DNA from: Flavobacteriaceae bacterium
Lineage (GTDB): Bacteria; Bacteroidota; Bacteroidia; Flavobacteriales; Flavobacteriaceae
Assembly (NCBI GenBank): GCA_002862805.1
Contig: PKEA01000016.1
Span: forward strand, 62,001-126,000
DNA: 64,000 nucleotides
Reading direction: 5' to 3'
Shown: positions 1-9,125 of the stretch, piece after piece
Numbering within the stretch: position 1 is the first letter of the stretch
Layout: every line of letters begins with the position of its first letter
The notes under the pieces: generated by a model
Told to the model about the DNA's origin: nothing
Databases searched by the model: none
What the model saw: only the letters and a program-made list of their open reading frames with translations
Position numbers and translations under genes: made by a program

Positions 1-792
1 AAAACATTAATGGTAAATACTATTTCTCAGGTTTTAGGATTAGACTTTAAGCGTATTCAATTTACACCCGATTTAATGCCTTCAGATATTTTAGGAAGTG
101 AAATCTTAGACGAAAACCGACAATTTAAATTCATAAAAGGTCCAATTTTCTCTAATATAATATTAGCCGATGAAATTAACCGTACGCCCCCAAAAACACA
201 AGCTGCATTATTGGAAGCAATGCAAGAACGTGCTGTAACGGTTGCGGGTCATCATTATAAATTAGATTTACCTTATTTTGTTTTGGCAACACAAAACCCT
301 ATTGAGCAAGAAGGAACATATCCTTTGCCAGAAGCGCAATTAGACCGTTTTATGTTCGCTGTAAAATTAGAATATCCTTCGTTTCAAGAAGAAGTAAATG
401 TAGTAAAAGCAACCACTTCAGATCATAAACCACAAGTAAATGCATTATTTACAGCGCAGGAGATTATCGATTTCCAAAATGTAATTCGTAAAATTCCAGT
501 GGCTGATAATGTAATTGAATATGCGGTAACTTTAGTAAGTAAAACACGTCCAGATAATGCTTTAGCAACCGAATTTGTTAAAACCTATATCGATTGGGGA
601 GCAGGACCAAGAGCTTCCCAAAATCTTATTTTAGCTGCCAAAACACAAGCTGCTTTAAATGGTAAATTTTCTCCAGATATTGAAGATGTGCAAGCAGTTG
701 CAACAGGAATTCTTCGTCATCGTATTATCAAAAACTATAAAGCCGACGCAGAAGGTATTTCGGAAGAAGATATTATTAAGAAGTTGTTTTAA
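1..792 (+). CDS. MoxR-family AAA+ ATPase (5' truncated by window edge)
   Basis: MoxR proteins are AAA+ chaperone-like ATPases that often work with von Willebrand-domain proteins encoded next door. The reading frame is open from base 1, where the last residues of the Walker A loop (KTLM) are visible, so the gene starts outside the window and the ATG at position 10 is internal. The Walker B motif is IILADEINR, followed by the MoxR-typical segment around LLEAMQER and the sensor region LATQNPIEQEGTYPLPEAQ. The C-terminal lid carries GPRASQNL. Family assignment is firm. The partner protein is not in view: the next gene is an unrelated secreted protein, so the functional partner must lie upstream or elsewhere. 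Confidence 0.93.
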   Translation, partial: KTLMVNTISQVLGLDFKRIQFTPDLMPSDILGSEILDENRQFKFIKGPIFSNIILADEINRTPPKTQAALLEAMQERAVTVAGHHYKLDLPYFVLATQNPIEQEGTYPLPEAQLDRFMFAVKLEYPSFQEEVNVVKATTSDHKPQVNALFTAQEIIDFQNVIRKIPVADNVIEYAVTLVSKTRPDNALATEFVKTYIDWGAGPRASQNLILAAKTQAALNGKFSPDIEDVQAVATGILRHRIIKNYKADAEGISEEDIIKKLF

Positions 793-804
793 AGATTAAC
801 TATT

Positions 805-1305
805 ATGAAAAAGCACTTTTTAATTTTATTATTTATAGCTTCTTTTGTAAATGGTCAAAATAGTAAAAAGTTAACTTTTGATAATTTGAAGCCATTTTTA
901 ATAGACTTTTTGTATGAAAAGAGTCAGTTGTCTTCAGAAAGAGTTGATGAATTAAAAAAAGGTGAATATGATTTTTATTTAAGAGGATTGTTTAATGATA
1001 AACATGATGGAGAATTAGTTAATGGTGTTTATGCTTTTTCTAATTTTAGCTCACATTCTAAAGCTTTTTTTGTTCTAGTAGAAAATAATGAATTTACAAT
1101 TTTAGATTTGGATAACAGAGAAGGTTTAGATGTTTCAATTAAAAATATTTTAGACTTTTCTGAAAGAAGTAAATATTGTGTTTTAATTACTTCAGAAATA
1201 TTGACAAGGTTATTAAATGTTTTCTATAATAAAAACGTTAATCCGTTAATTGGCCAAGATATTAATTGTATTAGAGGTATTGTTAATTTTAAAGACTTGC
1301 CTTAA
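805..1305 (+). CDS. Hypothetical exported protein, 166 aa
   Basis: I do not recognise this protein. It begins with a short Sec signal peptide (MKKH, then a hydrophobic run to about residue 17, ending VNGQ), so it should be exported to the periplasm or anchored outside. The rest is a small soluble domain rich in Lys, Phe and Asn with one Cys around residue 125 and another near the C-terminus. It starts 12 bp after the MoxR stop and may be cotranscribed with it. It ends 2 bp from the convergent gene that follows, with no hairpin between them. No function is proposed. Confidence 0.7.
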   Translation: MKKHFLILLFIASFVNGQNSKKLTFDNLKPFLIDFLYEKSQLSSERVDELKKGEYDFYLRGLFNDKHDGELVNGVYAFSNFSSHSKAFFVLVENNEFTILDLDNREGLDVSIKNILDFSERSKYCVLITSEILTRLLNVFYNKNVNPLIGQDINCIRGIVNFKDLP

Positions 1306-1307
1306 TT

Positions 1308-2462
1308 TTATTTTCTAATCTTTTCCTCTAATTCCTTATCATAAAAAAACAAAAACATACTTCCCATCATGTCTTGGTCAATTGCAGAAGTGTTGTTGGT
1401 TTCTAAAACCAATTCATATTCATGGTTTTCATACAGCCAAATTCCTTCAACTGAAGAAAAAGGTTGAACTTCTATTAAACCAATTTTATCGGTATAGTTT
1501 GAAACATTACTTTTAAAGATGTTCTGCCTTGTAGTTTTGTCGTATAAAGCAATTGAAGTGGTGAATGGATGCACATGTATGGCAGAAAAATGCAAACGTA
1601 AACTGTCTTTCAATTGTAATTGCGAATTTATAGAACTTCTGTAGCTGTTTTTCCCTTTAGGAATTACCCAATGTCCAGAAAGCATATTTCCATTTCCATC
1701 ATCATAACTATGGTTTTTGGTTTCCACAGGAATACATTGATTACTCGCTGGGTCAAGCGGCATTTTAAATGGATCTTGCTTGTCGTAAGGCAACTGAATA
1801 AAAACCGTTTTACTCATTAAAGGCTTTTGCGTTCCGTTATATTTCTCGTTTTTAACGGTAACTAAATGCTTTATTTTTTTAAAAACGGGGTCTTCATTAT
1901 GGTTTAATGCTTGTGTGGTAATAAATAAAAATTCATTTCCTTTTATGGGAACGCCATAACCTTTTGGGAAATCAAAACTCACAAATCCGTTTGATAAAGA
2001 AGTTAGTCTTGGATATTGTTTGCCAATTCTATCATTTAAACCCCAGCTTCCATAATAATTAACATCGTTTAAGTCAACGTTCATATGACAAATATAATCG
2101 TTACTAATCACTTCATTTGTTTTGGCATCTAACGCTTTTACATCAAAACCTGTAATCCAAAGCATTTCATCATTTTGACTCAATTGAATGTAACGAGACG
2201 ATTTCGGACCTTCCATTGATTTATAAATAGCATCAATAATAAATGTTGGTGAAAGCATTTTGTATTCTTTTGAATCGGTTTCAACCAACCAATTATTGTC
2301 AACTAATCCTAATTTATGGACTAATGTTGTTTTAATAATGGCTTTATGCCTGTTGGAAAGTAAATTATAGGTAATAATTCCAAAAAGACTAGAAAGAATA
2401 AAAGTGAAGCCTAAATATTTATATATCTTTGAATTTCTCAAAATGAATAGTTTGATATTCAC
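1308..2462 (-). CDS. Hypothetical membrane-anchored protein, 384 aa, uncertain start
   Basis: No family is recognised. One N-terminal hydrophobic segment (about residues 17-35) anchors a large, probably periplasmic domain of roughly 340 residues. The only long start is GTG at 2462, but that codon overlaps a good promoter -7 box for the same strand (2462-2469), so translation may begin at the in-frame TTG at 2441 instead, losing seven residues. The gene is divergent from the acyltransferase and the two 5' ends nearly touch. The C-terminal part (FFYDKELEEK) ends just short of the convergent upstream gene. Coding status looks real from its length and sustained protein-like composition. Confidence 0.65.
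   Translation of the reverse strand: MNIKLFILRNSKIYKYLGFTFILSSLFGIITYNLLSNRHKAIIKTTLVHKLGLVDNNWLVETDSKEYKMLSPTFIIDAIYKSMEGPKSSRYIQLSQNDEMLWITGFDVKALDAKTNEVISNDYICHMNVDLNDVNYYGSWGLNDRIGKQYPRLTSLSNGFVSFDFPKGYGVPIKGNEFLFITTQALNHNEDPVFKKIKHLVTVKNEKYNGTQKPLMSKTVFIQLPYDKQDPFKMPLDPASNQCIPVETKNHSYDDGNGNMLSGHWVIPKGKNSYRSSINSQLQLKDSLRLHFSAIHVHPFTTSIALYDKTTRQNIFKSNVSNYTDKIGLIEVQPFSSVEGIWLYENHEYELVLETNNTSAIDQDMMGSMFLFFYDKELEEKIRK
2424..2431 (+). promoter_or_regulatory. -7 box (TATCTTTG) of the acyltransferase gene
   Basis: TATCTTTG matches TAnnTTTG and lies inside the 5' end of the divergent gene. No clear -33 TTG is seen. The predicted start of transcription, near 2437, leaves a leader of about 39 bases before the ATG at 2476. 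That favours 2476 over the earlier in-frame ATG codons at 2404 and 2443. Confidence 0.4.
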
Positions 2463-2494
2463 AAAAGTAGGTAAAATGAATACAGATATACAAA
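2462..2494 (-). promoter_or_regulatory. Promoter of the 384-aa hypothetical gene (TTTG-N21-TACTTTTG)
   Basis: Read on the minus strand, TTTG (2494-2491) is followed after 21 bases by TACTTTTG (2469-2462), a full match to the Bacteroidota sigma factor consensus TAnnTTTG with its -33 TTG. Transcription would start near 2455, downstream of the GTG at 2462, which argues against that GTG as the real start codon. Confidence 0.5.
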
Positions 2495-3588
2495 ATAATC
2501 AACGAATTTTTGGACTAGATGTTGTTAGAGCAACCGCAATTGCAATGGTTGTTTTTTCGCATGTGTATTACTTAATTGATAGTTCAAATCCTTTACTTAT
2601 ATCGGTAAGTGGATTGTTTGGTTTTTTTGGTGTAGAGTTGTTTTTTGTTTTAAGTGGTTTTTTGATTGGAACTATATTATTAAAAAAATACATTAATGAA
2701 ACGTTCTCGGTTAAAGAAATTTTTATTTTTTTAAAAAGAAGGTGGTTTAGAACTTTACCAACCTACTATTTGGTTTTGATACTGAATATAATTGTTGCTT
2801 TAATTTTTAATTATTCAATTGATGGTTGGGCTGCTTATTTTGTGTTCTTTCAAAATTTTATCGATTATAAGATTAACTTTTTTACCGAATCGTGGAGCTT
2901 GTCTGTAGAAGAATGGACGTATTTATTAATTCCGTTTGTATTGTTTTTTAGCTGGACTGTTTTTAAAAAGAATAAAAAATCATCTTTTATAATTACCGTT
3001 TTAGTATTGATTTTGTTTTTTCATATTTTACGTTATTTCGTTTATTTAGAAAATTCTTTTTCAGATATGACAACATGGAATTCCAACTTAAAGTCATTAA
3101 CTATTTATCGTATTGATAGTATTTTGTTTGGTTTTGTAACTGCTTGGTTGTATATGTTTTATAAAGATTTTTTACAGAAATATAAAGGTTATATGTTTAT
3201 AGTTTCAGTACATCTATTTCTTTTTCAATTTGTTGTGATGAATGTTTTAGGCTTTGATATTGTGGCAACTCCACTTTATTATAAAGTGTTTTACTTTACA
3301 CTTACTTCCTTTACAATTTTTTTAGCTTTACCACTGTTTGTCTATTGGAATAGTTCTAAAGCTTTATTTGTTAAGCCAATACAATTGATAAGTAAAATTT
3401 CATACAGTATGTATTTGTTGCACTATAGTATTATTACAGTGCTTATGAAATATGTAATTAGTAATTTTAATATTCGGTTTTCAAATGTTGTAATAATCAT
3501 TAGTTACTTGTTTATTACCATTTTAAGTTCCTATTTATTGTATCGTTTTTATGAAAAGCCTTTGATGAATTTAAGAGATAAATACTAG
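2476..3588 (+). CDS. Acyltransferase 3 family membrane protein
   Basis: An integral inner-membrane acyltransferase (Acyltransferase_3/OafA-like), a family that transfers acyl groups to surface polysaccharides or other carbohydrates. Family marks are the early His in FSHVYYLID, the FFVLSGFLIG segment after the second helix, the Arg motif KRRWFRTLPTYY, and SWSLSVEEW. About ten hydrophobic segments follow, ending with SYSMYLLHYS and a final FYEKPL motif. The chosen ATG at 2476 gives 370 residues, a usual length, and fits the -7 box at 2424; two earlier in-frame ATGs would overlap the divergent gene. The substrate cannot be inferred, since the neighbours are not glycan genes. Confidence 0.88.
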   Translation: MNTDIQNNQRIFGLDVVRATAIAMVVFSHVYYLIDSSNPLLISVSGLFGFFGVELFFVLSGFLIGTILLKKYINETFSVKEIFIFLKRRWFRTLPTYYLVLILNIIVALIFNYSIDGWAAYFVFFQNFIDYKINFFTESWSLSVEEWTYLLIPFVLFFSWTVFKKNKKSSFIITVLVLILFFHILRYFVYLENSFSDMTTWNSNLKSLTIYRIDSILFGFVTAWLYMFYKDFLQKYKGYMFIVSVHLFLFQFVVMNVLGFDIVATPLYYKVFYFTLTSFTIFLALPLFVYWNSSKALFVKPIQLISKISYSMYLLHYSIITVLMKYVISNFNIRFSNVVIIISYLFITILSSYLLYRFYEKPLMNLRDKY

Positions 3589-3908
3589 ACTTAAATCTCT
3601 TTATATTACTAAAATGATAGGTTTTAGATGTAATTTTTGAGAAATTAATAATATTAATTATCGAAATTACGAATTATTCAATAAACATTGTTTTTTTGAG
3701 TTTTTATTGAAGGATATTCATCAAAATAGAATGTTTATAAATAATTATTCTTAGAATCTTTACTTTTATTAAAAATTTTTAAATCTCATTACTATTTATT
3801 AAATTTGTGCGGCTTTGGCGAATAGTAAACGCAAAAAACCTAGATATTACGGCTTTTAATTTTGAAATGATCGAGGATATCGCCTTTAACATTGAAAAGA
3901 CATCTATT
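3589..3908. other. 320-bp intergenic region and acnB leader
   Basis: This is AT-rich sequence between the acyltransferase and acnB. I see no convincing terminator hairpin for the acyltransferase. The useful content is at the right end: a -7 box at 3800-3807 and a roughly 95-base leader. Bases about 3850-3881 of that leader resemble the first codons of acnA (see findings). A GTG at 3807 is in frame with acnB, but it coincides with the end of the -7 box and is unlikely to be a start. Confidence 0.6.
3800..3807 (+). promoter_or_regulatory. -7 box (TAAATTTG) upstream of acnB
   Basis: A full match to TAnnTTTG, with no clear TTG 19-21 bases upstream. The predicted start of transcription is near 3813, leaving a long leader (about 95 bases) before the acnB ATG at 3909. 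Confidence 0.45.
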
Positions 3909-6686
3909 ATGAACACTTACAACGATTATCTTAACGAAATCGAAAAACGAAAAGGTCAAGGGCTTCACCCGAAACCGATTGATGGCGCTGAATTATTAAG
4001 CGAAATCATTGCACAAATAAAAGATTTAAATAATGTAAATAGAAAAGATTCTCTTAATTTTTTTATTTATAATGTTGTACCGGGTACAACGAGTGCAGCT
4101 GATGTAAAAGCTAAATTTTTAAAAGAGATTATTCTTGGCAATGAAACAGTTGCTGAAATATCGAAAGACTTTGCTTTTGAGTTATTGTCTCATATGAAAG
4201 GTGGAGCTTCAATTACCATGCTTTTAGACTTAGCTTTAGGTGATGACGTAGCTATTGCAAAACAAGCAGCAGAAGTATTAAAAACACAAGTGTACTTATA
4301 CGAAGCAGATACAGCTCGTTTAAAAGACGCGTATAATGCAGGTAACACTATTGCCAAAGAGTTATTAGAAAGCTACGCGCAAGCAGAGTTTTTTACTAAA
4401 CTTCCTGAAATAGAAGAAAAGATAGATATTGTAACATTTATCGCTGGTACAGGTGATATTTCTACAGATTTATTATCTCCAGGCGCAGATGCGCACTCTC
4501 GTTCAGATAGAGAATTACACGGTCAGTGTATTTTTGAACACAACAAAGAGATGCAGAAAGAATTAACTGCATTAAAAGCACAGCATCCAGATAAGCGTGT
4601 TATGTTAATTGCTGAAAAAGGAACAATGGGTGTAGGTTCTTCAAGAATGTCCGGAGTAAATAACGTAGCATTGTGGACAGGTATTCAAGCTAGCCCTTAT
4701 GTACCGTTCATTAACATCGCTCCAATTATTGCAGGAACTAACGGAATTTCGCCAATTTTCTTAACTACAGTAGGTGTAACAGGTGGTATTGGTATTGACC
4801 TTAAAAACTGGGTAAATAAAACCGATGCTGAAGGAAATATAGTAAGAGATGAAAATGGAGATGCTGTTTTAGAACAAAAATATTCTGTTGAAACTGGAAC
4901 GGTTTTAACAATCAATACAAAAACAAAAAAATTATACCACGGTGATATTGAACTTAAAGATATTGCTGCAGCTTTAACACCACAAAAAATGGAGTTTATT
5001 AAAGCAGGTGGTTCTTATGCCGTTGTTTTTGGTAAAAAATTACAAACAATAGCTTGTGGAATTTTAGGAATAAGTATTCCAACAGTATATGCTCCTTCTA
5101 AAGAAATCTCTGTTGAAGGTCAAGGTTTAACTGCTGTTGAGAAAATCTTCAACAAAAACGCAGTTGGAACAACGCCAGGTAAAGTTTTACATGCAGGTTC
5201 TGATGTACGTGTAGAAGTAAACATTGTAGGTTCTCAAGATACTACAGGTTTAATGACTTCTCAAGAGTTAGAAGCAATGGCTGCAACGATTATTTCTCCA
5301 ATTGTTGATGGAGCTTACCAATCAGGGTGTCATACAGCTTCTGTTTGGGATGATAAGTCGAAAGCAAATATTCCTAAGCTGATGAAGTTTATGAATGATT
5401 TCGGATTAATCACAGCACGTGACCCTAAAGGTCAATATCCTGCAATGACAGATGTAATACACAAAGTGTTGAATGATCTTACAGTTAGCGATTGGGATAT
5501 TATTATTGGTGGAGATTCACATACTCGTATGTCTAAAGGTGTCGCATTTGGAGCCGATTCAGGAACCGTTGCTTTGGCTTTAGCGACAGGTGAAGCTACA
5601 ATGCCAATTCCAGAGTCGGTTAAGGTTACTTTTAAAGGAGAAATGAGAAGCTTCATGGATTTCCGTGATGTGGTTCATGCTACGCAACAACAAATGTTGA
5701 AGCAATTTGGTGGTGAAAATGTTTTCCAAGGAAGAATTATTGAAGTACATATTGGTACTTTAACATCTGACCAAGCCTTTACATTTACAGATTGGACTGC
5801 AGAGATGAAAGCAAAAGCTTCTATTTGTATTTCAGAAGATGAAACATTAATTGAGTCATTAGAAATAGCAAAAGGTCGTATCCAAATCATGATTGATAAA
5901 GGAATGGATAATCATATTAACGTACTAAAAGGTTTAGTTGACAAAGCGAATAATAGAATTCAGGAATTAAAAACAGGTACTAAGCCTTCTTTACGTCCAG
6001 ATGCTAATGCGAAGTATTATGCAGATGTAGTTATTGATTTGGATCAAATTGCTGAGCCAATGATTGCGGATCCAGACGTAAATAATGATGATGTTTCTAA
6101 GCGTTATACTCACGACACTATTCGTCCACTTTCTTTCTATGGAGGAACTAAACAAGTTGATTTAGGTTTCATAGGTTCTTGTATGGTTCATAAAGGAGAC
6201 ATGCAGATCTTAGCTCAAATGTTGAAAAACATCGAAGCACAACATGGTAAAGTTGAATTTAAAGCACCTTTAGTAGTAGCTCCACCAACTTATAATATCG
6301 TTGATGAATTGAAAGCAGAAGGTGATTGGGAAGTATTACAAAAATACTCAGGTTTTGAGTTTGATGATAATGCGCCAAAAGGAGCAGCTCGTACTAAGTA
6401 TGAAAATATGTTATACTTAGAGCGCCCTGGTTGCAACCTTTGTATGGGTAACCAAGAAAAAGCAGAGCCAGGAGATACAGTAATGGCAACTTCAACTCGT
6501 TTATTCCAAGGAAGGGTTGTAAAAGATTCTAGCGAGAAAAAAGGAGAGTCTTTATTATCTTCAACGCCTGTTGTAGTTTTGTCTACTATTTTAGGGAGAA
6601 CTCCAACAATGGCAGAATACGAAGCAGCAGTAGACGGAATTGTATTAACTAAATTTAAGCCATCTCAAAAACAATTAGTTGGATAG
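3909..6686 (+). CDS. acnB: Aconitate hydratase B (AcnB)
   Basis: A TCA-cycle enzyme that converts citrate to isocitrate through cis-aconitate using a [4Fe-4S] cluster; AcnB can also hydrate 2-methylaconitate. The AcnB architecture is clear: an N-terminal HEAT-like domain (starting MNTYNDYLNEIEKRKGQG), the swivel domain around residues 165-380 placed before the catalytic domains, and cluster ligands Cys758 in GSCMVHKGD and Cys842/Cys845 in GCNLCMGNQ. The ATG at 3909 gives 925 residues and the normal AcnB N-terminus; extending upstream to the GTG at 3807 adds 34 residues with no family support. It is followed by a strong terminator and then by acnA. Confidence 0.96.
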   Translation: MNTYNDYLNEIEKRKGQGLHPKPIDGAELLSEIIAQIKDLNNVNRKDSLNFFIYNVVPGTTSAADVKAKFLKEIILGNETVAEISKDFAFELLSHMKGGASITMLLDLALGDDVAIAKQAAEVLKTQVYLYEADTARLKDAYNAGNTIAKELLESYAQAEFFTKLPEIEEKIDIVTFIAGTGDISTDLLSPGADAHSRSDRELHGQCIFEHNKEMQKELTALKAQHPDKRVMLIAEKGTMGVGSSRMSGVNNVALWTGIQASPYVPFINIAPIIAGTNGISPIFLTTVGVTGGIGIDLKNWVNKTDAEGNIVRDENGDAVLEQKYSVETGTVLTINTKTKKLYHGDIELKDIAAALTPQKMEFIKAGGSYAVVFGKKLQTIACGILGISIPTVYAPSKEISVEGQGLTAVEKIFNKNAVGTTPGKVLHAGSDVRVEVNIVGSQDTTGLMTSQELEAMAATIISPIVDGAYQSGCHTASVWDDKSKANIPKLMKFMNDFGLITARDPKGQYPAMTDVIHKVLNDLTVSDWDIIIGGDSHTRMSKGVAFGADSGTVALALATGEATMPIPESVKVTFKGEMRSFMDFRDVVHATQQQMLKQFGGENVFQGRIIEVHIGTLTSDQAFTFTDWTAEMKAKASICISEDETLIESLEIAKGRIQIMIDKGMDNHINVLKGLVDKANNRIQELKTGTKPSLRPDANAKYYADVVIDLDQIAEPMIADPDVNNDDVSKRYTHDTIRPLSFYGGTKQVDLGFIGSCMVHKGDMQILAQMLKNIEAQHGKVEFKAPLVVAPPTYNIVDELKAEGDWEVLQKYSGFEFDDNAPKGAARTKYENMLYLERPGCNLCMGNQEKAEPGDTVMATSTRLFQGRVVKDSSEKKGESLLSSTPVVVLSTILGRTPTMAEYEAAVDGIVLTKFKPSQKQLVG

Positions 6687-6710
6687 TTTAAGTTAACTGT
6701 TAAATATTAT

Positions 6711-6744
6711 AAAAAAGCCTGAGTTATTAACTCAGGCTTTTTTT
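6711..6744. terminator. Intrinsic terminator between acnB and acnA
   Basis: A perfect stem (AAAAAAGCCTGAGTT pairing with its complement across a 3-base loop) is followed on the + strand by a T-run. It separates the two aconitase genes into independent transcription units. Confidence 0.9.
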
Positions 6745-6810
6745 ATGACATCTATTTTTTTTGTACCTTGTGATACGGGAAAATATTACAAACTAATAAA
6801 ATAAATTAAT

Positions 6811-9075
6811 ATGGCTTTTGATATTGAAATGATTGAAAAAGTGTATGCAACAATGACTGAACGTGTAGACAAAGCACGTGAATTAGTTGGTCGTCCACTT
6901 ACTTTATCTGAAAAGATTTTATATTCTCATCTTTGGGAAAAAACACCTACGCAAGCATTTACGCGTGGAAAAGATTATGTAGATTTTGCACCAGATAGAG
7001 TTGCTTGCCAAGATGCAACGGCACAAATGGCATTGTTGCAATTTATGCATGCTAACAAAAAAACGGTTGCAGTTCCAACTACAGTTCACTGTGATCACTT
7101 AATTTTAGCAAAAAATGGAGCTAAATCTGATTTGGCTTTAGCTAACAATCAATCTAAAGAAGTTTTTGATTTTCTTTCATCAGTTTCAGATAAATACGGA
7201 ATTGGTTTTTGGAAACCAGGTTCAGGAATTATTCACCAAATCGTTTTAGAAAATTATGCATTTCCAGGTGGAATGATGATTGGAACCGATTCTCATACTG
7301 TAAATGCAGGTGGATTAGGTATGTTAGCAATTGGTGTTGGTGGAGCTGATGCTGTTGATGTAATGTCTGGAATGTCTTGGGAATTAAAATTTCCAAAATT
7401 AATTGGAGTTAAATTAACAGGTAAACTTTCTGGTTGGACTGCACCAAAAGATGTTATTCTTAAAGTAGCTGACATTCTTACTGTAAAAGGAGGAACAGGT
7501 GCAATTGTAGAATATTTTGGTGAAGGCGCTACTTCAATGTCATGTACAGGTAAAGGTACTATTTGTAACATGGGTGCTGAAATTGGAGCAACAACTTCAA
7601 CTTTTGGATACGATGATTCCATGAGAAGATATTTAGCTGCTACAGGTCGTCAAGATGTTGTTAACGCTGCTGATAAAGTAGCGGATTATTTAACAGCTGA
7701 TAAAGAAGTATATGCTAATCCTGAACAATATTTTGACCAATTAATTGAAATCAATTTATCAGAATTAGAGCCACATATCAACGGCCCTTTTACTCCAGAT
7801 AGAGGAACACCAGTTTCTAAAATGAAAGAGGAAGCGGCCGCAAACGGTTGGCCAGTAAAAGTAGAATGGGGATTAATTGGTTCGTGTACAAACTCTTCTT
7901 ACGAAGATATGTCAAGAGCAGCTTCTATTGTGAGACAAGCGGTTGAACATGGAATTACTCCAAAAGCTGAGTTTGGAATCAACCCAGGTTCTGAACAAAT
8001 TAGATACACTATTGAAAGAGACGGTATCATTGCTGATTTTGAAAAAATGGGTACTAAAGTATTCACAAATGCTTGTGGACCATGTATTGGTCAATGGGAT
8101 AGAGAAGGTGCAGACAAGCAAGAAAAAAATACTATCGTTCATTCTTTCAACAGAAATTTCTCAAAACGTGCCGACGGTAATCCAAATACGCATGCTTTTG
8201 TAACTTCTCCAGAAATGGTTGCTGCTTTAGCAATTTCAGGAAGATTAGATTTTAATCCTTTGACAGATGCTTTAATCAACGATAAAGGAGAAGAAGTAAT
8301 GTTGAAAACTCCTTATGGTGATGAGTTGCCAAAAAGAGGTTTTGATGTAGAAGATGCAGGTTTTCAAGCTCCAGCTGAAGACGGAAGTGGAGTGCAGGTT
8401 GTAGTTTCTCCAACTTCAGACAGATTACAATTATTAGCGCCATTTAAACCTTGGAATGGTGAGAATATTATAGGTGCTAAATTGTTAATCAAAGCATTTG
8501 GAAAATGTACTACTGATCACATCTCTATGGCTGGTCCTTGGTTGCGATTCCGTGGTCACTTAGATAATATTTCAAATAACATGCTGATTGGTGCAGTAAA
8601 TGCATTTAATCAAGCAACAAATAAAGTTAAGAATCAATTAAGCGGTTCTTATGATGCTGTTCCTGCTGTAGCAAGAGCATATAAAGCGGCAGATATTCCT
8701 TCTATTGTAGTGGGAGATCATAATTACGGTGAAGGATCTTCTCGCGAGCATGCTGCAATGGAACCTCGTTTCTTAGGAGTTACGGCGGTTTTAGTAAAAT
8801 CGTTTGCACGTATTCATGAAACAAACCTAAAAAAACAAGGTATGTTAGGTTTAACGTTTGCTAATGAGGCAGATTATGATAAGATTCAAGAAGATGATAC
8901 GATCAATTTCTTAGATTTAACGTCATTTGCTCCAGGTAAACCATTAACGTTAGAGTTTGTTCATGCAGATGGTTCTAAAGATATAATTATGGCGAATCAT
9001 ACGTATAACGAAGGTCAAATAGAATGGTTTAAAGCTGGTTCTGCATTAAACTTAATTGCTGCAGGCAAAGCTTAA
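6811..9075 (+). CDS. acnA: Aconitate hydratase, mitochondrial-type (AcnA class)
   Basis: A second [4Fe-4S] aconitase, catalysing citrate/isocitrate interconversion. At 754 residues it matches the mitochondrial-type aconitases rather than the longer IRP/AcnA proteins. The catalytic domain comes first, with [13 protein letters not shown] and cluster ligands Cys359 (GSCTNSS) and Cys422/Cys425 (ACGPCIGQW). The C-terminal swivel domain carries [19 protein letters not shown] (substrate-binding Ser/Arg) and the final Arg-rich loop. Only a weak promoter-like sequence is visible upstream, and a terminator follows. It differs from AcnB in domain order, so the two neighbours are paralogues by family and not a recent duplication. 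Confidence 0.95.
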   Translation: MAFDIEMIEKVYATMTERVDKARELVGRPLTLSEKILYSHLWEKTPTQAFTRGKDYVDFAPDRVACQDATAQMALLQFMHANKKTVAVPTTVHCDHLILAKNGAKSDLALANNQSKEVFDFLSSVSDKYGIGFWKPGSGIIHQIVLENYAFPGGMMIGTDSHTVNAGGLGMLAIGVGGADAVDVMSGMSWELKFPKLIGVKLTGKLSGWTAPKDVILKVADILTVKGGTGAIVEYFGEGATSMSCTGKGTICNMGAEIGATTSTFGYDDSMRRYLAATGRQDVVNAADKVADYLTADKEVYANPEQYFDQLIEINLSELEPHINGPFTPDRGTPVSKMKEEAAANGWPVKVEWGLIGSCTNSSYEDMSRAASIVRQAVEHGITPKAEFGINPGSEQIRYTIERDGIIADFEKMGTKVFTNACGPCIGQWDREGADKQEKNTIVHSFNRNFSKRADGNPNTHAFVTSPEMVAALAISGRLDFNPLTDALINDKGEEVMLKTPYGDELPKRGFDVEDAGFQAPAEDGSGVQVVVSPTSDRLQLLAPFKPWNGENIIGAKLLIKAFGKCTTDHISMAGPWLRFRGHLDNISNNMLIGAVNAFNQATNKVKNQLSGSYDAVPAVARAYKAADIPSIVVGDHNYGEGSSREHAAMEPRFLGVTAVLVKSFARIHETNLKKQGMLGLTFANEADYDKIQEDDTINFLDLTSFAPGKPLTLEFVHADGSKDIIMANHTYNEGQIEWFKAGSALNLIAAGKA

Positions 9076-9094
9076 TTAGATTATATATGATATG

Positions 9095-9123
9095 AAAAAA
9101 GCTCCGTTTATGGAGCTTTTTTT
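9095..9123. terminator. Bidirectional terminator after acnA
   Basis: AAAAAAGCTCC pairs with GGAGCTTTTTT across a GTTTAT-type loop, with T-runs on both strands. It serves acnA on the + strand and the convergent secreted-protein gene on the - strand. Confidence 0.9.
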
Positions 9124-9125
9124 AT

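Noticed and set aside
3807-3908. GTG at 3807 as the start of acnB
   Set aside because: It overlaps the -7 box, adds 34 residues with no family support, and the ATG at 3909 gives the usual AcnB N-terminus.
7943-8203. Second open frame inside acnA
   Set aside because: Shadow frame within the intact acnA coding sequence, with no independent signal.
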